Below, in pieces: positions 5,890 through 14,899 of a stretch of 47,099 nucleotides of DNA. The DNA is from an uncultured Gemmiger sp. (GTDB lineage Bacteria; Bacillota; Clostridia; Oscillospirales; Ruminococcaceae), in NCBI GenBank assembly GCA_944388135.1, contig CALXHP010000072.1, positions 1 to 47,099 on the forward strand, written 5' to 3'. The notes beneath the pieces were generated by a model. It had not been told where the DNA came from. It made no database searches and saw only the letters and a program-made list of their open reading frames with translations. The stretch's first letter is position 1, and each line of letters begins with the position of its first letter. A program made the translations under genes and the position numbers.

Positions 5890-7557
5890 ATGATGGACGC
5901 AACCAAGTATGCAGTAGGGTATTATCCGCCGCCGGTAGAACCCGGCCACGTGTTTGAGTGGACCAAGAAAGACCACATCGAGAAAGCACCCGCCTGGTGC
6001 AGTGTGGACCTGCGGGACGGCAACCAGAGCCTGATCGTGCCCATGAGCCTGGAGGAAAAACTGGAATTCTACGATATGCTGGTGAAAATCGGCTTCAAAG
6101 AGATCGAAGTGGGCTTCCCCGCGGCCAGCGAGACCGAGTATGAATTCCTGCGCAAATTGATTGAGGAAAACCGGGTTCCCTCCGACGTGACGCTGCAGGT
6201 GCTGACCCAGTGCCGTGACCACATCATCCGCAAGACCTTCGAGGCCGTCAAGGGAGCGCCCCGGGCCATCATCCACTTCTATAATTCCACCAGTGTGGCC
6301 CAGCGGGAGCAGGTATTCAAAAAGTCCAAGGAAGAGATCAAACAGATCGCTGTGGACGGTGCCAAGCTGGTCAAGCAGCTCAGCGAGGAATACGAAGGCA
6401 ACTTCCTGTTTGAGTACAGCCCCGAGAGCTTTACCGGCACCGAACCGGAGTACGCAGTGGAAGTCTGCAACGCCGTGCTGGATGTCATGCAGCCCACACC
6501 GGACCGTCCCATGATCATCAATCTGCCGGTTACGGTGGAAATGAGCATGCCCCATATCTACGCCAACCAGATCGAATGGTGCTCCAACCATCTGAAATAC
6601 CGGGACAGCGTCATCCTCTCCACCCATCCCCACAATGACCGGGGCTGCGGTGTAGCAGACGCCGAACTGGCTGTCCTGGCGGGCGCCCAGCGCGTGGAGT
6701 GCTGCCTCTTCGGCAACGGCGAACGCACCGGCAACGTGGATGCCATCACCCTGGCCATGAACATGTACAGCCACGGTGTGGACCCCCATCTGGATTTCAG
6801 CGACATGCCTGCCATCTGCGAAGTATACGAGCGTGTCACCCGGATGCATGTCTATGAGCGTTCTCCCTATGCAGGCAGCCTGGTCTTTGCGGCCTTCAGC
6901 GGCAGCCATCAGGACGCGATTGCCAAGGGCATGACCTGGCGCAAGGAAAAGGGCGAGCACCGCTGGACCTGCCCTTATATTCCGGTGGACCCCCACGATA
7001 TCGGCCGTACCTACGACGCCGATGTTATCCGCATCAATTCCCAGAGCGGAAAGGGCGGCATCGGCTTCCTGCTCCAGCAGAACTACGGCTACAATCCGCC
7101 GCCCAAAATGCGGGAGGATCTGGGCTACCGTGTCAAGGAAGTCAGCGATCACGAACATCGCGAGCTGGGCGTCAAGGAAGTGTTGTATGTCTTTGAAAGG
7201 ACCTACCTCAACCATACCAATCCATTCAATGTGACCGAAGCCCATTTTGTGCAGAATCCCGATCACACCATCACCGCCAACATCACGATTTCGGTCAACG
7301 GCCAGACCACGAACTGCACCGCTACCGGCAATGGCCGTCTGGACGCGGTGGCGACGGCCATCGAGCAGCAGACCGGTATGCATTTCACACTGGTTCATTA
7401 CAGCGAACATGCCTTGGATTCCGACACCGACTCCCGTGCCTGCTCCTACGTGGGCCTGAAGTGGGCTTCCGGTGAGGAGACCTGGGGCTGCGGCACCCAT
7501 ACCGATATCATCGTGGCCGGTATCCGGGCCCTTGTCAGCGCCATCAACAATAAATAA
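5890..7557 (+). CDS. leuA: 2-isopropylmalate synthase
   Basis: First committed step of leucine synthesis: acetyl-CoA plus 2-oxoisovalerate to 2-isopropylmalate, cytosolic. At 555 residues it is the long (LeuA type 2) form. The TIM-barrel motif SVDLRDGNQSL is near residue 38, the metal-binding HPHNDRGCG near 240, and GNGERTGNVD near 270. The C-terminal LeuA dimer domain (about 430-555) should bind leucine for feedback inhibition. Start ATG 5890 has AAGGAGG 7 nt upstream; the frame stays open to 5791 but that part is T-box leader. A second ATG follows at once. First gene of leuACDB, controlled by the T-box. Confidence 0.97.
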   Translation: MMDATKYAVGYYPPPVEPGHVFEWTKKDHIEKAPAWCSVDLRDGNQSLIVPMSLEEKLEFYDMLVKIGFKEIEVGFPAASETEYEFLRKLIEENRVPSDVTLQVLTQCRDHIIRKTFEAVKGAPRAIIHFYNSTSVAQREQVFKKSKEEIKQIAVDGAKLVKQLSEEYEGNFLFEYSPESFTGTEPEYAVEVCNAVLDVMQPTPDRPMIINLPVTVEMSMPHIYANQIEWCSNHLKYRDSVILSTHPHNDRGCGVADAELAVLAGAQRVECCLFGNGERTGNVDAITLAMNMYSHGVDPHLDFSDMPAICEVYERVTRMHVYERSPYAGSLVFAAFSGSHQDAIAKGMTWRKEKGEHRWTCPYIPVDPHDIGRTYDADVIRINSQSGKGGIGFLLQQNYGYNPPPKMREDLGYRVKEVSDHEHRELGVKEVLYVFERTYLNHTNPFNVTEAHFVQNPDHTITANITISVNGQTTNCTATGNGRLDAVATAIEQQTGMHFTLVHYSEHALDSDTDSRACSYVGLKWASGEETWGCGTHTDIIVAGIRALVSAINNK

Positions 7558-7587
7558 GGCACCTGATCACGAAAGGAGCAGACCATC

Positions 7588-8847
7588 ATGGGAATGACCA
7601 TGACGCAAAAAATCCTGGCCGCTCACTGCGGTGAGAGCACCGTCAAAGCGGGCCAGCTCATCAACGCCAAGCTGGACATTGTGCTGGGCAATGATATCAC
7701 CACCCCGGTGGCCATCAATGAGTTCGAAAAAGCCGGCTTTGATTCGGTTTTTGATAAAACCCGCGTGAATATTGTGCTGGACCATTTTGTCCCCAACAAG
7801 GACATCAAGAGCGCCACCCAGTCCAAGCAGTGCCGGGAGTTTGCCAACAAATACGACATCCTCAACTTCTATGACGTGGGGCAGATGGGCATTGAACACG
7901 CCCTCCTGCCGGAAAAGGGCATCGTAACGGCTGGTGACTGCATCATCGGTGCAGACAGCCACACCTGTACCTACGGTGCAGTGGGGGCTTTCTCCACCGG
8001 TGTGGGTTCCACCGATATGGCCGCCGGTATGGCCAAAGGCGTGGCCTGGTTCAAGGTGCCTGCCGCCATCAGGGTGGTGCTGACCGGCAGTCTCCACCGT
8101 CCGGTTACCGGTAAGGATGTGATCCTCCACCTGATCGGGGAGAACGGCGTTTCCGGTGCCCTTTACAAGAGCCTGGAATTTACCGGCGAGGGTGTCAAGA
8201 GCCTCACCATGGAGGATCGCCTCTGCATCTGCAACATGGCCATCGAGGCCGGTGCTAAAAACGGGATCTTCCCGGTGGACGAGATCTGCGAAGCATACCT
8301 CAAGGGCCGCAGCCAGCGCCCCTGGGTGAAATATGAGGCAGACCCGGATGCGGAATACGAGCGTACCGTCACCATCGACCTGGACGCCCTGGAACCCACG
8401 GTCAGCTACCCCCATCTGCCGGAAAACACCCACCTGGCCAAGGAGGGCAAGGACATCAAGATCGACCAGATTGTCATCGGCTCCTGCACCAACGGCCGGA
8501 TTGAAGATATGCAGGCTGCCTATGAGATCCTCAAAGGCAAACATATTGCCAAGGGAGTGCGGGGCATCATTATCCCTGCTACCATGGCTGTCTACAAGGA
8601 ATGTATTCTCCGCGGTTATACCGAAGCTTTCATTGATGCCGGATGTATCGTTTCCACGCCCACCTGCGGCCCCTGCCTGGGCGGTTATATGGGCATTCTG
8701 GCAGCGGGAGAGCGCTGTGTCTCCACCACCAACCGCAACTTTGTAGGCCGTATGGGCCATGTGGACTCGGAGGTCTACCTGGCCAGCCCGGCCACTGCGG
8801 CGGCCAGTGCACTGACCGGCTACATCACCGATCCCAGGGAGGTTTGA
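7588..8847 (+). CDS. leuC: 3-isopropylmalate dehydratase large subunit
   Basis: Catalytic large subunit of isopropylmalate isomerase, working with LeuD to convert 2- to 3-isopropylmalate. It belongs to the aconitase superfamily. The 4Fe-4S cluster cysteines are visible in GSCTNGR (about residue 300) and in TCGPCLGG (about 360). [12 protein letters not shown] and [13 protein letters not shown] are typical substrate-pocket motifs. Its 419 residues match the short HacA/LeuC2 class. Start ATG 7588 follows GAAAGGAG; two further ATGs lie a few codons on. It sits 30 bp after leuA and 2 bp before leuD. Confidence 0.96.
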   Translation: MGMTMTQKILAAHCGESTVKAGQLINAKLDIVLGNDITTPVAINEFEKAGFDSVFDKTRVNIVLDHFVPNKDIKSATQSKQCREFANKYDILNFYDVGQMGIEHALLPEKGIVTAGDCIIGADSHTCTYGAVGAFSTGVGSTDMAAGMAKGVAWFKVPAAIRVVLTGSLHRPVTGKDVILHLIGENGVSGALYKSLEFTGEGVKSLTMEDRLCICNMAIEAGAKNGIFPVDEICEAYLKGRSQRPWVKYEADPDAEYERTVTIDLDALEPTVSYPHLPENTHLAKEGKDIKIDQIVIGSCTNGRIEDMQAAYEILKGKHIAKGVRGIIIPATMAVYKECILRGYTEAFIDAGCIVSTPTCGPCLGGYMGILAAGERCVSTTNRNFVGRMGHVDSEVYLASPATAAASALTGYITDPREV

Positions 8848-8849
8848 AT

Positions 8850-9329
8850 ATGAACGCCAAAGGACCTGTTTTCAAGTACGGCAATAACATTGATACCGAT
8901 GTGATCATTCCGGCGCGCTATCTGAATACCCAGAGCGCGGCGGAACTGGCCAGCCATTGTATGGAAGATATCGACAAAACTTTTGTTACCCGCGTCAAGG
9001 CGGGGGACATCATGGTGGGCGGCGAGAACTTCGGCTGCGGTTCTTCCCGGGAGCATGCGCCCCTGGCCATCAAGGCGGCAGGCATCAGCTGCGTCATCGC
9101 CAAGAGCTTTGCCCGCATCTTCTACCGCAATTCCATCAATATCGGCCTGCCCATTCTGGAGTGCCCCGCCGCCAGTGAGGCTATCTCGGAGGGCGATGTG
9201 GTCAGCATCGACTTTGATACCGGCGTCATCACCGATGAAACCACCGGGCAGACCTTCCAGGCCGCGCCGTTCCCGCCCTTCATCCAGAACATCATCGCCA
9301 AGGGCGGCCTGATGAACAGCCTGAAATAA
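8850..9329 (+). CDS. leuD: 3-isopropylmalate dehydratase small subunit
   Basis: Swivel-domain partner of LeuC; together they form the isomerase. The 159 residues are typical for LeuD of the archaeal/clostridial class. Motifs: [13 protein letters not shown] near the N terminus, the phosphate/substrate loop [14 protein letters not shown] at about residue 56, and [18 protein letters not shown]. The start is ATG 8850, 2 bp past the leuC stop, with GGGAGG overlapping the end of leuC, so translation is coupled. Confidence 0.95.
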   Translation: MNAKGPVFKYGNNIDTDVIIPARYLNTQSAAELASHCMEDIDKTFVTRVKAGDIMVGGENFGCGSSREHAPLAIKAAGISCVIAKSFARIFYRNSINIGLPILECPAASEAISEGDVVSIDFDTGVITDETTGQTFQAAPFPPFIQNIIAKGGLMNSLK

Positions 9330-9350
9330 GCATCGGAGGAGGGAACACCC

Positions 9351-10421
9351 ATGAACAAGAATATTGCCCTGATTTACGGGGACTGTTCCAGCCCCGAGAT
9401 CGTGACCCAGGCGGTGCGGGTACTGGACAAAATCGCCGCCAAACACGGCCATATTTTTACCTACACCCGGGCCTATATGGGCGGCGAGGCCATCGATAAA
9501 TTCGGTGATCCGCTGCCGGCATCAGAGTTAGAGAAGTGCAAGGCCTCTGACAGCGTCCTGCTGGGGGCCATCGGCGGTCCCAAGTGGGAAGGTATGCCCG
9601 GGGACAAACGCCCCGAAAAGGGGCTTCTGCGGCTGCGTGCGGGCATGGGATTGTATGCCAACAATCGCCCGGCCAAGATCTGGCCCCAGCTGGCGGCTGC
9701 CAGTCCGCTGAAAGCGGAGATCGTGGCCAAGGGCATCGACTTTATCGTGGTGCGGGAGCTCATTGGCGGCGTCTATTTCGGCGAGCATAAGACCTACGAG
9801 GAAAACGGCGAGAAGATCGCCGTGGATACCATGCCTTATTCCGAGCATGAGATCGAGCGCATCGGCCGCATCGGTTTTGAAACCGCCATGAAGCGCCGCA
9901 AAAAGCTCACCTGTGTGGACAAGGCCAATGTGCTGGATACCAGCCGCCTGTGGCGGGCTGTCATGCATCGTCTGGCAGCTGAATACCCGGAAGTGGAGTA
10001 CAGCGAGATGTTTGTGGATAACTGCGCCATGCAGATCTGCAAAAATCCGGCCCAGTTCGACGTGATTGTCACCGAGAATATGTTTGGCGACATCCTCTCC
10101 GATGAAGCCAGCGAGATCACCGGCAGCATCGGCATGGTACCGTCCTCCTCGCTGGGGGAAGGCAGCTGCGGTCTGTATGAACCCATCCATGGTTCGGCGC
10201 CGGATATCGCCGGGCAGGATGTGGTGAACCCCATTGCCTGCATCCTGTCCGCGGCCATGATGCTGCGGTACAGTTTCGATATGCCTGCTGAGGCCGATGA
10301 AATCGAGTCGGCCGTCAATGCCGTGCTGGATAAAGGATTGCGTACCGCCGATATGATGGCGGAAGGCTGTACCCGGGTGGGCTGTACCGCCATGGGCGAT
10401 GCCATTCTGGCAGAACTGTAA
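9351..10421 (+). CDS. leuB: 3-isopropylmalate dehydrogenase
   Basis: Oxidative decarboxylation of 3-isopropylmalate to 2-oxoisocaproate with NAD+. 356 residues, normal length. Catalytic and binding motifs: LGAIGGPKW, LRLRAGMGLYANNRPAK, the Tyr region ELIGGVYFGEH, the Lys in DKANVLDTSRLWR, the metal ligands in DNCAMQ and ENMFGDILSDEAS, and EPIHGSAPDIAGQ. Odd point: the normally conserved N-terminal loop GDGIGPEI reads GDCSSPEIV. The rest of the active site is intact, so the enzyme is probably active. Last gene of leuACDB. Confidence 0.95.
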   Translation: MNKNIALIYGDCSSPEIVTQAVRVLDKIAAKHGHIFTYTRAYMGGEAIDKFGDPLPASELEKCKASDSVLLGAIGGPKWEGMPGDKRPEKGLLRLRAGMGLYANNRPAKIWPQLAAASPLKAEIVAKGIDFIVVRELIGGVYFGEHKTYEENGEKIAVDTMPYSEHEIERIGRIGFETAMKRRKKLTCVDKANVLDTSRLWRAVMHRLAAEYPEVEYSEMFVDNCAMQICKNPAQFDVIVTENMFGDILSDEASEITGSIGMVPSSSLGEGSCGLYEPIHGSAPDIAGQDVVNPIACILSAAMMLRYSFDMPAEADEIESAVNAVLDKGLRTADMMAEGCTRVGCTAMGDAILAEL

Positions 10422-10595
10422 AGCCATTTTCCTGCTGCTCCGCAAGGGGCGGCGATTCCGATACGACCGGTTGAATATCTGCCGGCCAGAAGGTAGTGGA
10501 GGAGAGAAGGGAGCGCAGCATCCCGGCGGGAAAAGTCCGCAAAATGCTGTTGCGGCGATGTACCGTATGTGCGTGCGGTACATCCAAAACAAAGA

Positions 10596-10642
10596 AACAC
10601 CCCCGGAAGCGGGCCATGTGCGGGCCTGTTTCCGGGGGTGTT
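10596..10642 (-). terminator. Terminator between leuB and the convergent PadR operon
   Basis: A 13-bp perfect stem (AACACCCCCGGAA with TTCCGGGGGTGTT) and GC-rich inner pairs. On the minus strand it is followed by CTTTGTTTT, fitting termination of the gene ending at 10653; on the plus strand the T run is weak. A second hairpin, GATGTACCG/CGGTACATC (10557-10584), lies on the leuB side. Confidence 0.6.
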
Positions 10643-10652
10643 CTGTTGAGGA

Positions 10653-11333
10653 CTATCGGGCTTCCTGCCAGGGATGGAGGGCGGCCCAGTGGTTGTAGTG
10701 CACAGCCTGCCAGATCTGGCAGAGGATGGCCCAGAGCAGTTCATAGGCAATGGCGGCCCAGTAGCTCATGGTGACAGGGTAGGCAGGCGAAAGCGCGTTG
10801 GGCAGAAGAATGGCAGCCACAAAGGTTACCAGCATCAGGATATACCACAGGACCTGGGGAAGGCTGCCGTAACGGACTTTTATTTTCAGTGCCATGCGCC
10901 GGAACCAGGCCCAGACACACAGCCAGAGCAGCCACCGGAAGGGAGAGGAAACGATCCGGACGACTTCGGGCTCCCTGGCGCCGGGCATCAGAAGCACAAG
11001 CAGATTGAACAGCACCATGATCAGCATCAACCGCGGATACCATGTGCATACATAATCCAGCGGCGTGCCGCGGGGCAGATCGGGCGCCAGTTCCAGCAGA
11101 AAACGGTCGGTATCGCCGCCCACTTCTTCTTGCAGGGTGCGGCCTTCCAGTTCGCAGCGGGCTGCCATGGCAATCAGATCTTTGCGTATGCGTTCGATTT
11201 CGTACTGGTTCCAGGTGATCGCCTGTAAATGGCTGGAAATATCCTTCAGCACCTCACGATTCTTCCCATTCAGGGTTTCGACACTCATATCGTTGGCCTT
11301 TTTCAGAAGTGTGTACTGATTTTGCAGCAGCAT
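10653..11333 (-). CDS. PadR-associated multi-pass membrane protein of unknown function
   Basis: 226 residues. The first ~95 form an amphipathic, charged helical region (SSHLQAITWNQYEIERIRKDLIAMAARCE), reminiscent in layout of HAAS domains but not clearly one. About four membrane helices follow (roughly 100-120, 130-148, 160-180, 190-210), with a Trp-rich C terminus. It lies just downstream of a PadR repressor and ends at the shared terminator. Regulator-plus-membrane-protein pairs of this kind are common in Firmicutes, often near antimicrobial or envelope stress functions. No family is claimed. Confidence 0.65.
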   Translation of the reverse strand: MLLQNQYTLLKKANDMSVETLNGKNREVLKDISSHLQAITWNQYEIERIRKDLIAMAARCELEGRTLQEEVGGDTDRFLLELAPDLPRGTPLDYVCTWYPRLMLIMVLFNLLVLLMPGAREPEVVRIVSSPFRWLLWLCVWAWFRRMALKIKVRYGSLPQVLWYILMLVTFVAAILLPNALSPAYPVTMSYWAAIAYELLWAILCQIWQAVHYNHWAALHPWQEAR

Positions 11334-11384
11334 AACGGGTCACATCCTTTCCGTGATTTCACAGGAAAACGGGAAACAAAAACC

Positions 11385-11705
11385 TCAGTCTTGCAAAATG
11401 GCGTCGATGCTGGCGGCAGTTGTACGCCACGCTGCCATAAATTCCAGCAGGTATTGCTGTCCATCCTCTGTAAGGGTGTAATATTTCCGGCTGGGACCTC
11501 CGTGGCCTGCACGATATTCAGCGTAAATCAGACCTTTTCGTTCCAGCCGTAGCAGCAGGGGGTAGAGGGTACCTTCCGTCAGGTCGGTAAAGCCGCTGTC
11601 CCGCAGGGTTGTGGCGATGGCATACCCATAGGTGGCTTCCCGAGAAATGATCTTCAGGATGCAGCCTTCCAGGGTGCCTTTCCGCAGCTGTGCCTGATCG
11701 AACAT
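11385..11705 (-). CDS. PadR-family transcriptional regulator
   Basis: A 106-residue repressor. Motifs: LRKGTLEGCILKII, EATYGYAIATTLRD, the recognition helix EGTLYPLLLRLERKGLI and the wing GPSRKYYTLTEDGQQYL. The start at 11705 is chosen for GGAGGTG placed 5 nt before ATG; the frame is open to 11735 but without a ribosome site. It is the first gene of a two-gene operon with the membrane protein at 10653. The promoter lies inside an inverted repeat CTACCTTG...CAAGGTAG, a likely autoregulatory operator. The inducer is unknown. Confidence 0.9.
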   Translation of the reverse strand: MFDQAQLRKGTLEGCILKIISREATYGYAIATTLRDSGFTDLTEGTLYPLLLRLERKGLIYAEYRAGHGGPSRKYYTLTEDGQQYLLEFMAAWRTTAASIDAILQD

Positions 11706-11718
11706 CCGCCCACCTCCA

Positions 11719-11777
11719 CTACCTTGTATTACCATGTTCTTTGACTATATTGTATCGCAAGGTAGATGCGCTGTCAA
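11719..11777 (-). promoter_or_regulatory. padR promoter with flanking inverted repeat operator
   Basis: On the minus strand, TTGACA (11777-11772), a 17-bp spacer and TACAAT (11754-11749). The 8-bp repeats CTACCTTG (11765-11758) in the spacer and CAAGGTAG (11726-11719) after the start site face each other, and the half-site centres are about 39 bp apart. This fits a PadR dimer bound across the promoter and early transcript. Confidence 0.7.
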
Positions 11778-11791
11778 GAGGGGACACATAA

Positions 11792-11823
11792 AAAATGCGG
11801 CGGCCATTTGGCCGCCGCATTTT
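11792..11823. terminator. Bidirectional terminator at the end of the polysaccharide operon
   Basis: A perfect 14-bp inverted repeat (AAAATGCGGCGGCC / GGCCGCCGCATTTT) with a 4-nt loop. On the minus strand the hairpin ends in TTTT, closing the operon whose last gene ends at 11827. Confidence 0.85.
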
Positions 11824-11826
11824 GCG

Positions 11827-12870
11827 TCAGAAAAGTTTTTTTAAAGGGGCATACCAGACATTGGCCAACCAGTTGAATACACGGTTTACCGGGCCGCTGC
11901 ACAGCATACACAGGCAGCCGGTAGCCTCCAGCACGACCCAGGCAACGATGACCGGTACAGGATGTTCCCGGGCAGGTTCATAGAAGCCAAGCTCAATGAG
12001 GAAGGTCAGGATCGGGAAGTGCAGCAGATAGATGGGCAGTGTACGTTTGCCAAGGCTGGCAAATACCCGGAAGCCGCCCAGTGCGGCCACCAGCCCCACG
12101 CTTGTCACAATGCCCACCAGCAAAAATAGGGCACGGTCAGACATGGCATAGCCTTCCCCATAGGGTACATCATTAAAAATTTTGGCACTCTCCCCAAGGC
12201 GGCCTTCCATCTGCATCATCTGCCGGAATCGTATTCCGTAACCAAGCAGCAGCAGGAGGCCGGGAACCACCCGGACAACCCAGAACCGGCGGGCCAAGCG
12301 GTCCAAGGCATCAATCTGCGGGCGGAACAGCACACCGAATGCATAGAAGGGGTAAAACGCAAAGACGCGGACCAAGGTAAACGGCCAGTCGATGGTCCCT
12401 GCCCACAGACTGATGAAAACCGCAACAGCCAATCCCAGGATAGAACCGGGCAGCCGCAGGACGTCCCGTAACAGAGAGAGCAGGGGAAGGGTCAGATGCC
12501 AGAAAAGTAAGGCATATAAGTACCACATATGCCGCCAGGGCAGCAGAAAGGCCATAAGAAGCCCCCCGGAAGCAGCAAAGTCTTCCCGCAGGATAACAGC
12601 ACGGAAAGCCAGCATAATGCCCTGGCCCAGCAAATAGAGCCAAAGCTGCTGGGCAATGAGTTTGCGCAGGCTGAAATGTGCAACCAGACCGCTGCACATG
12701 CAAAACAATGCCATGTGGAACCAATAGATCGAAATAAAGGTAGCGCCGATCAGATGGGAGCCCAGGCGGTACTGCTCCATAAAATGGCCGAAAACGACCA
12801 GCAAAATGCCAAGGCCTTTCAGTATGTCGATATAGTCTCGCCGTACAGGTGTGCTTTGTCGTTTCGCCAT
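11827..12870 (-). CDS. Membrane acyltransferase, Acyl_transf_3 family
   Basis: An integral membrane O-acyltransferase (OafA/WecH type) of 347 residues with about ten predicted membrane helices. The N-terminal signature RRDYIDILKGLGILLVVFGH contains the conserved Arg/Asp and His of the family. Such enzymes acetylate or succinylate sugars of surface polysaccharides. The start is ATG 12870, with AAGGGGG upstream; the frame extends to 12927 without support. It is the last gene of the minus-strand polysaccharide operon, so it probably modifies the glycan built by the upstream genes. The donor and target sugar are not readable. Confidence 0.85.
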   Translation of the reverse strand: MAKRQSTPVRRDYIDILKGLGILLVVFGHFMEQYRLGSHLIGATFISIYWFHMALFCMCSGLVAHFSLRKLIAQQLWLYLLGQGIMLAFRAVILREDFAASGGLLMAFLLPWRHMWYLYALLFWHLTLPLLSLLRDVLRLPGSILGLAVAVFISLWAGTIDWPFTLVRVFAFYPFYAFGVLFRPQIDALDRLARRFWVVRVVPGLLLLLGYGIRFRQMMQMEGRLGESAKIFNDVPYGEGYAMSDRALFLLVGIVTSVGLVAALGGFRVFASLGKRTLPIYLLHFPILTFLIELGFYEPAREHPVPVIVAWVVLEATGCLCMLCSGPVNRVFNWLANVWYAPLKKLF

Positions 12871-12927
12871 AAAAACCCCCTTAGAAAAAATGCGGGCTGG
12901 TATCAGCCCGCGCAGCGGTATGTACAA

Positions 12928-13467
12928 TCAGACGTTTTCCCACGGGGAGCGAATGATCTCCCCGGAATCCACCTTGGTGAAAGGAGCAACCTCGGCTCCC
13001 GCCTTGACGATGCCACCGGGGGCTATATGTACACCACGGCCCAGCACGGCATCGTGGTCTACGATGGCCCCGGCATTCACAATGCAGCCGGTCCCCAGGT
13101 GAACCCCGGCCCCCACATAGGCCTGGGGCAGGATGACGCAGCCGGGTTCCAGTACGGCGCTGGGGCTGACCGAAGCGGCAGCGCTGATATAGACGGGCGT
13201 TTCATACCCGGCGGCGGATATTTTTTGAAGGAGTTTTACCCGGAGCTCATTGTTGCCAAGGGCCACAAAGGCAGGGCGCCCGGGCTTTAACAGAGCGGGA
13301 TCTGCGTAATCCCGCAAGGTACCCGCACAGCCGGGGGCGTTGTCATCCAAGAATTCTGCAACACCCCAACCGTCTTCTGCCAGCCAATCGGCCAGCTGAC
13401 GGCCAAAGCCGCCTTTGCCCAGAATCAGGGGGCGGCGATGAAAGCGGTTCCTAGAAAGAAGTGACAT
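12928..13467 (-). CDS. NeuD/PglD-family sugar O- or N-acetyltransferase
   Basis: 179 residues. A PglD-type N-terminal Rossmann-like domain (LILGKGGFGRQLADWL, then LDDNA) binds the nucleotide sugar. A left-handed beta-helix of hexapeptide repeats (about 95-175) binds acetyl-CoA; the catalytic His is probably in AGAIVDHDAVLGRGVHIAPG. Members acetylate sialic acid or amino sugars. ATG 13467 is preferred because AGGAGG lies 7 nt before it; ATG 13473, which overlaps the upstream TGA, is the alternative. It is part of the acyl-modification block 11827-16402. Confidence 0.88.
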   Translation of the reverse strand: MSLLSRNRFHRRPLILGKGGFGRQLADWLAEDGWGVAEFLDDNAPGCAGTLRDYADPALLKPGRPAFVALGNNELRVKLLQKISAAGYETPVYISAAASVSPSAVLEPGCVILPQAYVGAGVHLGTGCIVNAGAIVDHDAVLGRGVHIAPGGIVKAGAEVAPFTKVDSGEIIRSPWENV

Positions 13468-13469
13468 CC

Positions 13470-14882
13470 TCATTCCTCCTGTGTAGAATCGGCAGAGCTT
13501 TCGGCAGCGGGCTCACCGTCGCCGGTCTCAGCGGTTTCTTCATCGGTGGTTCCCGTATCCAGACTGGTGCGGGGATGAACGGCAAGGGGGTCCGGCAAGG
13601 TGTTGTTTTGCAGATCCTGCAACACCTGGGGAACACCGGGGAAGAACCGCTCAATGCCGGTGCCGGAGCAATGCAGGCCATCGAAGAAGTCGGTTTCCTG
13701 CAGGCCCTCAATGCACTCGGGGTCATAACTGCCGTAGAGGGGAATGTTGTGGTCGGCGGCATACTGCCGGACCCAGTTTTCCACCTGGAAGAATCCCTTG
13801 TGATTGTCCGGTTCGGTGAGCAGATATCCATACAGATAGGGATGCCAGGGAGACAAAACCAGAATCACGGTGGTTCCCTGGGACTGCGCGTATTGAATAA
13901 AGGAATCAAAGGCCTGCATCTGCGTTTCGCTCATGGCGTCGAAGCCTTCCATATGTACGCTGTTAAAACTCATACAGGCTTCGGCGGCCAAGGTGCGGAT
14001 CTGGTCGGCCGTTTGGGTCCGGAATGCTACATCGTACAAAACGCTGCCGTCTGAACGTTTGATGGTGGTGGTCTGCTCGTAAGGGTCCCCTTGCACCGGG
14101 TTGAACTCAATGGTATTGCCCTCGTCATCGGTAACGGTGGCCTGCCCATGATTCTTCACGTAGTAGTCCACGTTGCCCTGGAAATAGGCGGGGTCCGCCA
14201 AAGCGCGCCACAGTTCCACCTTGTCCGGTTCTTCGTAATCGGTGGGAACATTCAGAACTTTGGTGAGAAATTCGTTGTAGAGGTCTGCGTCCGCACGGGA
14301 ATCAAAGGCAGCCTCGCTGCCGTAGAACACCCACGGGTCCAGGCTCCAGATCAACACCTGGGGCGTTTTGCCATAGCTGACCATCTTGTAGTAGCTGGTC
14401 ATGTTGTCACGGACATCGGCACCGGTGACGCCCATGTTGAAGAAACTCTCCACGCCGGTGTTTTCGCGATTGAACTGCAATACGCGGCTGGAACCGATGC
14501 CGATGGCCTCCGGGGCCTCCGGAACGTCCTGCGCATACAATTGTACAACCTGACGTTCGTCCATCTGCTCGAAGTTGGTCACATCGTAACCTTCCAGCAT
14601 CAGGTCCACAATGCGGCGGGGCGCCAGCGCACCCTGAAACAGGCCGCTGCGGTCCACGTTGTAGCTGAAAGCAACCATGAACACCAAAATCGGTACCAGC
14701 AGCAGGCATTTGAATGCTGTTTTGGTGCCGAAAAAGAGACGGCGGACCAATCCTTGCAGAAACCAAAGGATGGGATTGCGTCGCTTTTGCTTACGGCGAT
14801 GACGGGCAGGCTGGGTTTTTGCTGCGCCGCGTCGGATCTTGACAGGCGGCGTGGGGATAGGGGCAGGGGTATTTGCAGGCAT
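13470..14882 (-). CDS. SGNH/DltD-AlgX-like acyl-transfer partner of the MBOAT protein
   Basis: 470 residues. A basic N terminus and one membrane anchor (about 48-68, KCLLLVPILVFMVAFSYN) precede a large extracytoplasmic domain. GIGSSRV holds the presumed nucleophilic Ser, and DGLHCSG near residue 400 holds the Asp/His of an SGNH hydrolase triad. The C-terminal ~40 residues are Thr/Glu/Ser-rich. It follows the MBOAT gene by 17 bp. MBOAT plus SGNH pairs (DltB/DltD, AlgI/AlgX, PatA/PatB) move acyl groups across the membrane to surface polymers. ATG 14882 follows AAAGGCGG; the longer open frame upstream lies inside the MBOAT gene. Confidence 0.82.
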   Translation of the reverse strand: MPANTPAPIPTPPVKIRRGAAKTQPARHRRKQKRRNPILWFLQGLVRRLFFGTKTAFKCLLLVPILVFMVAFSYNVDRSGLFQGALAPRRIVDLMLEGYDVTNFEQMDERQVVQLYAQDVPEAPEAIGIGSSRVLQFNRENTGVESFFNMGVTGADVRDNMTSYYKMVSYGKTPQVLIWSLDPWVFYGSEAAFDSRADADLYNEFLTKVLNVPTDYEEPDKVELWRALADPAYFQGNVDYYVKNHGQATVTDDEGNTIEFNPVQGDPYEQTTTIKRSDGSVLYDVAFRTQTADQIRTLAAEACMSFNSVHMEGFDAMSETQMQAFDSFIQYAQSQGTTVILVLSPWHPYLYGYLLTEPDNHKGFFQVENWVRQYAADHNIPLYGSYDPECIEGLQETDFFDGLHCSGTGIERFFPGVPQVLQDLQNNTLPDPLAVHPRTSLDTGTTDEETAETGDGEPAAESSADSTQEE

Positions 14883-14899
14883 AGGTACACCGCCTTTCC

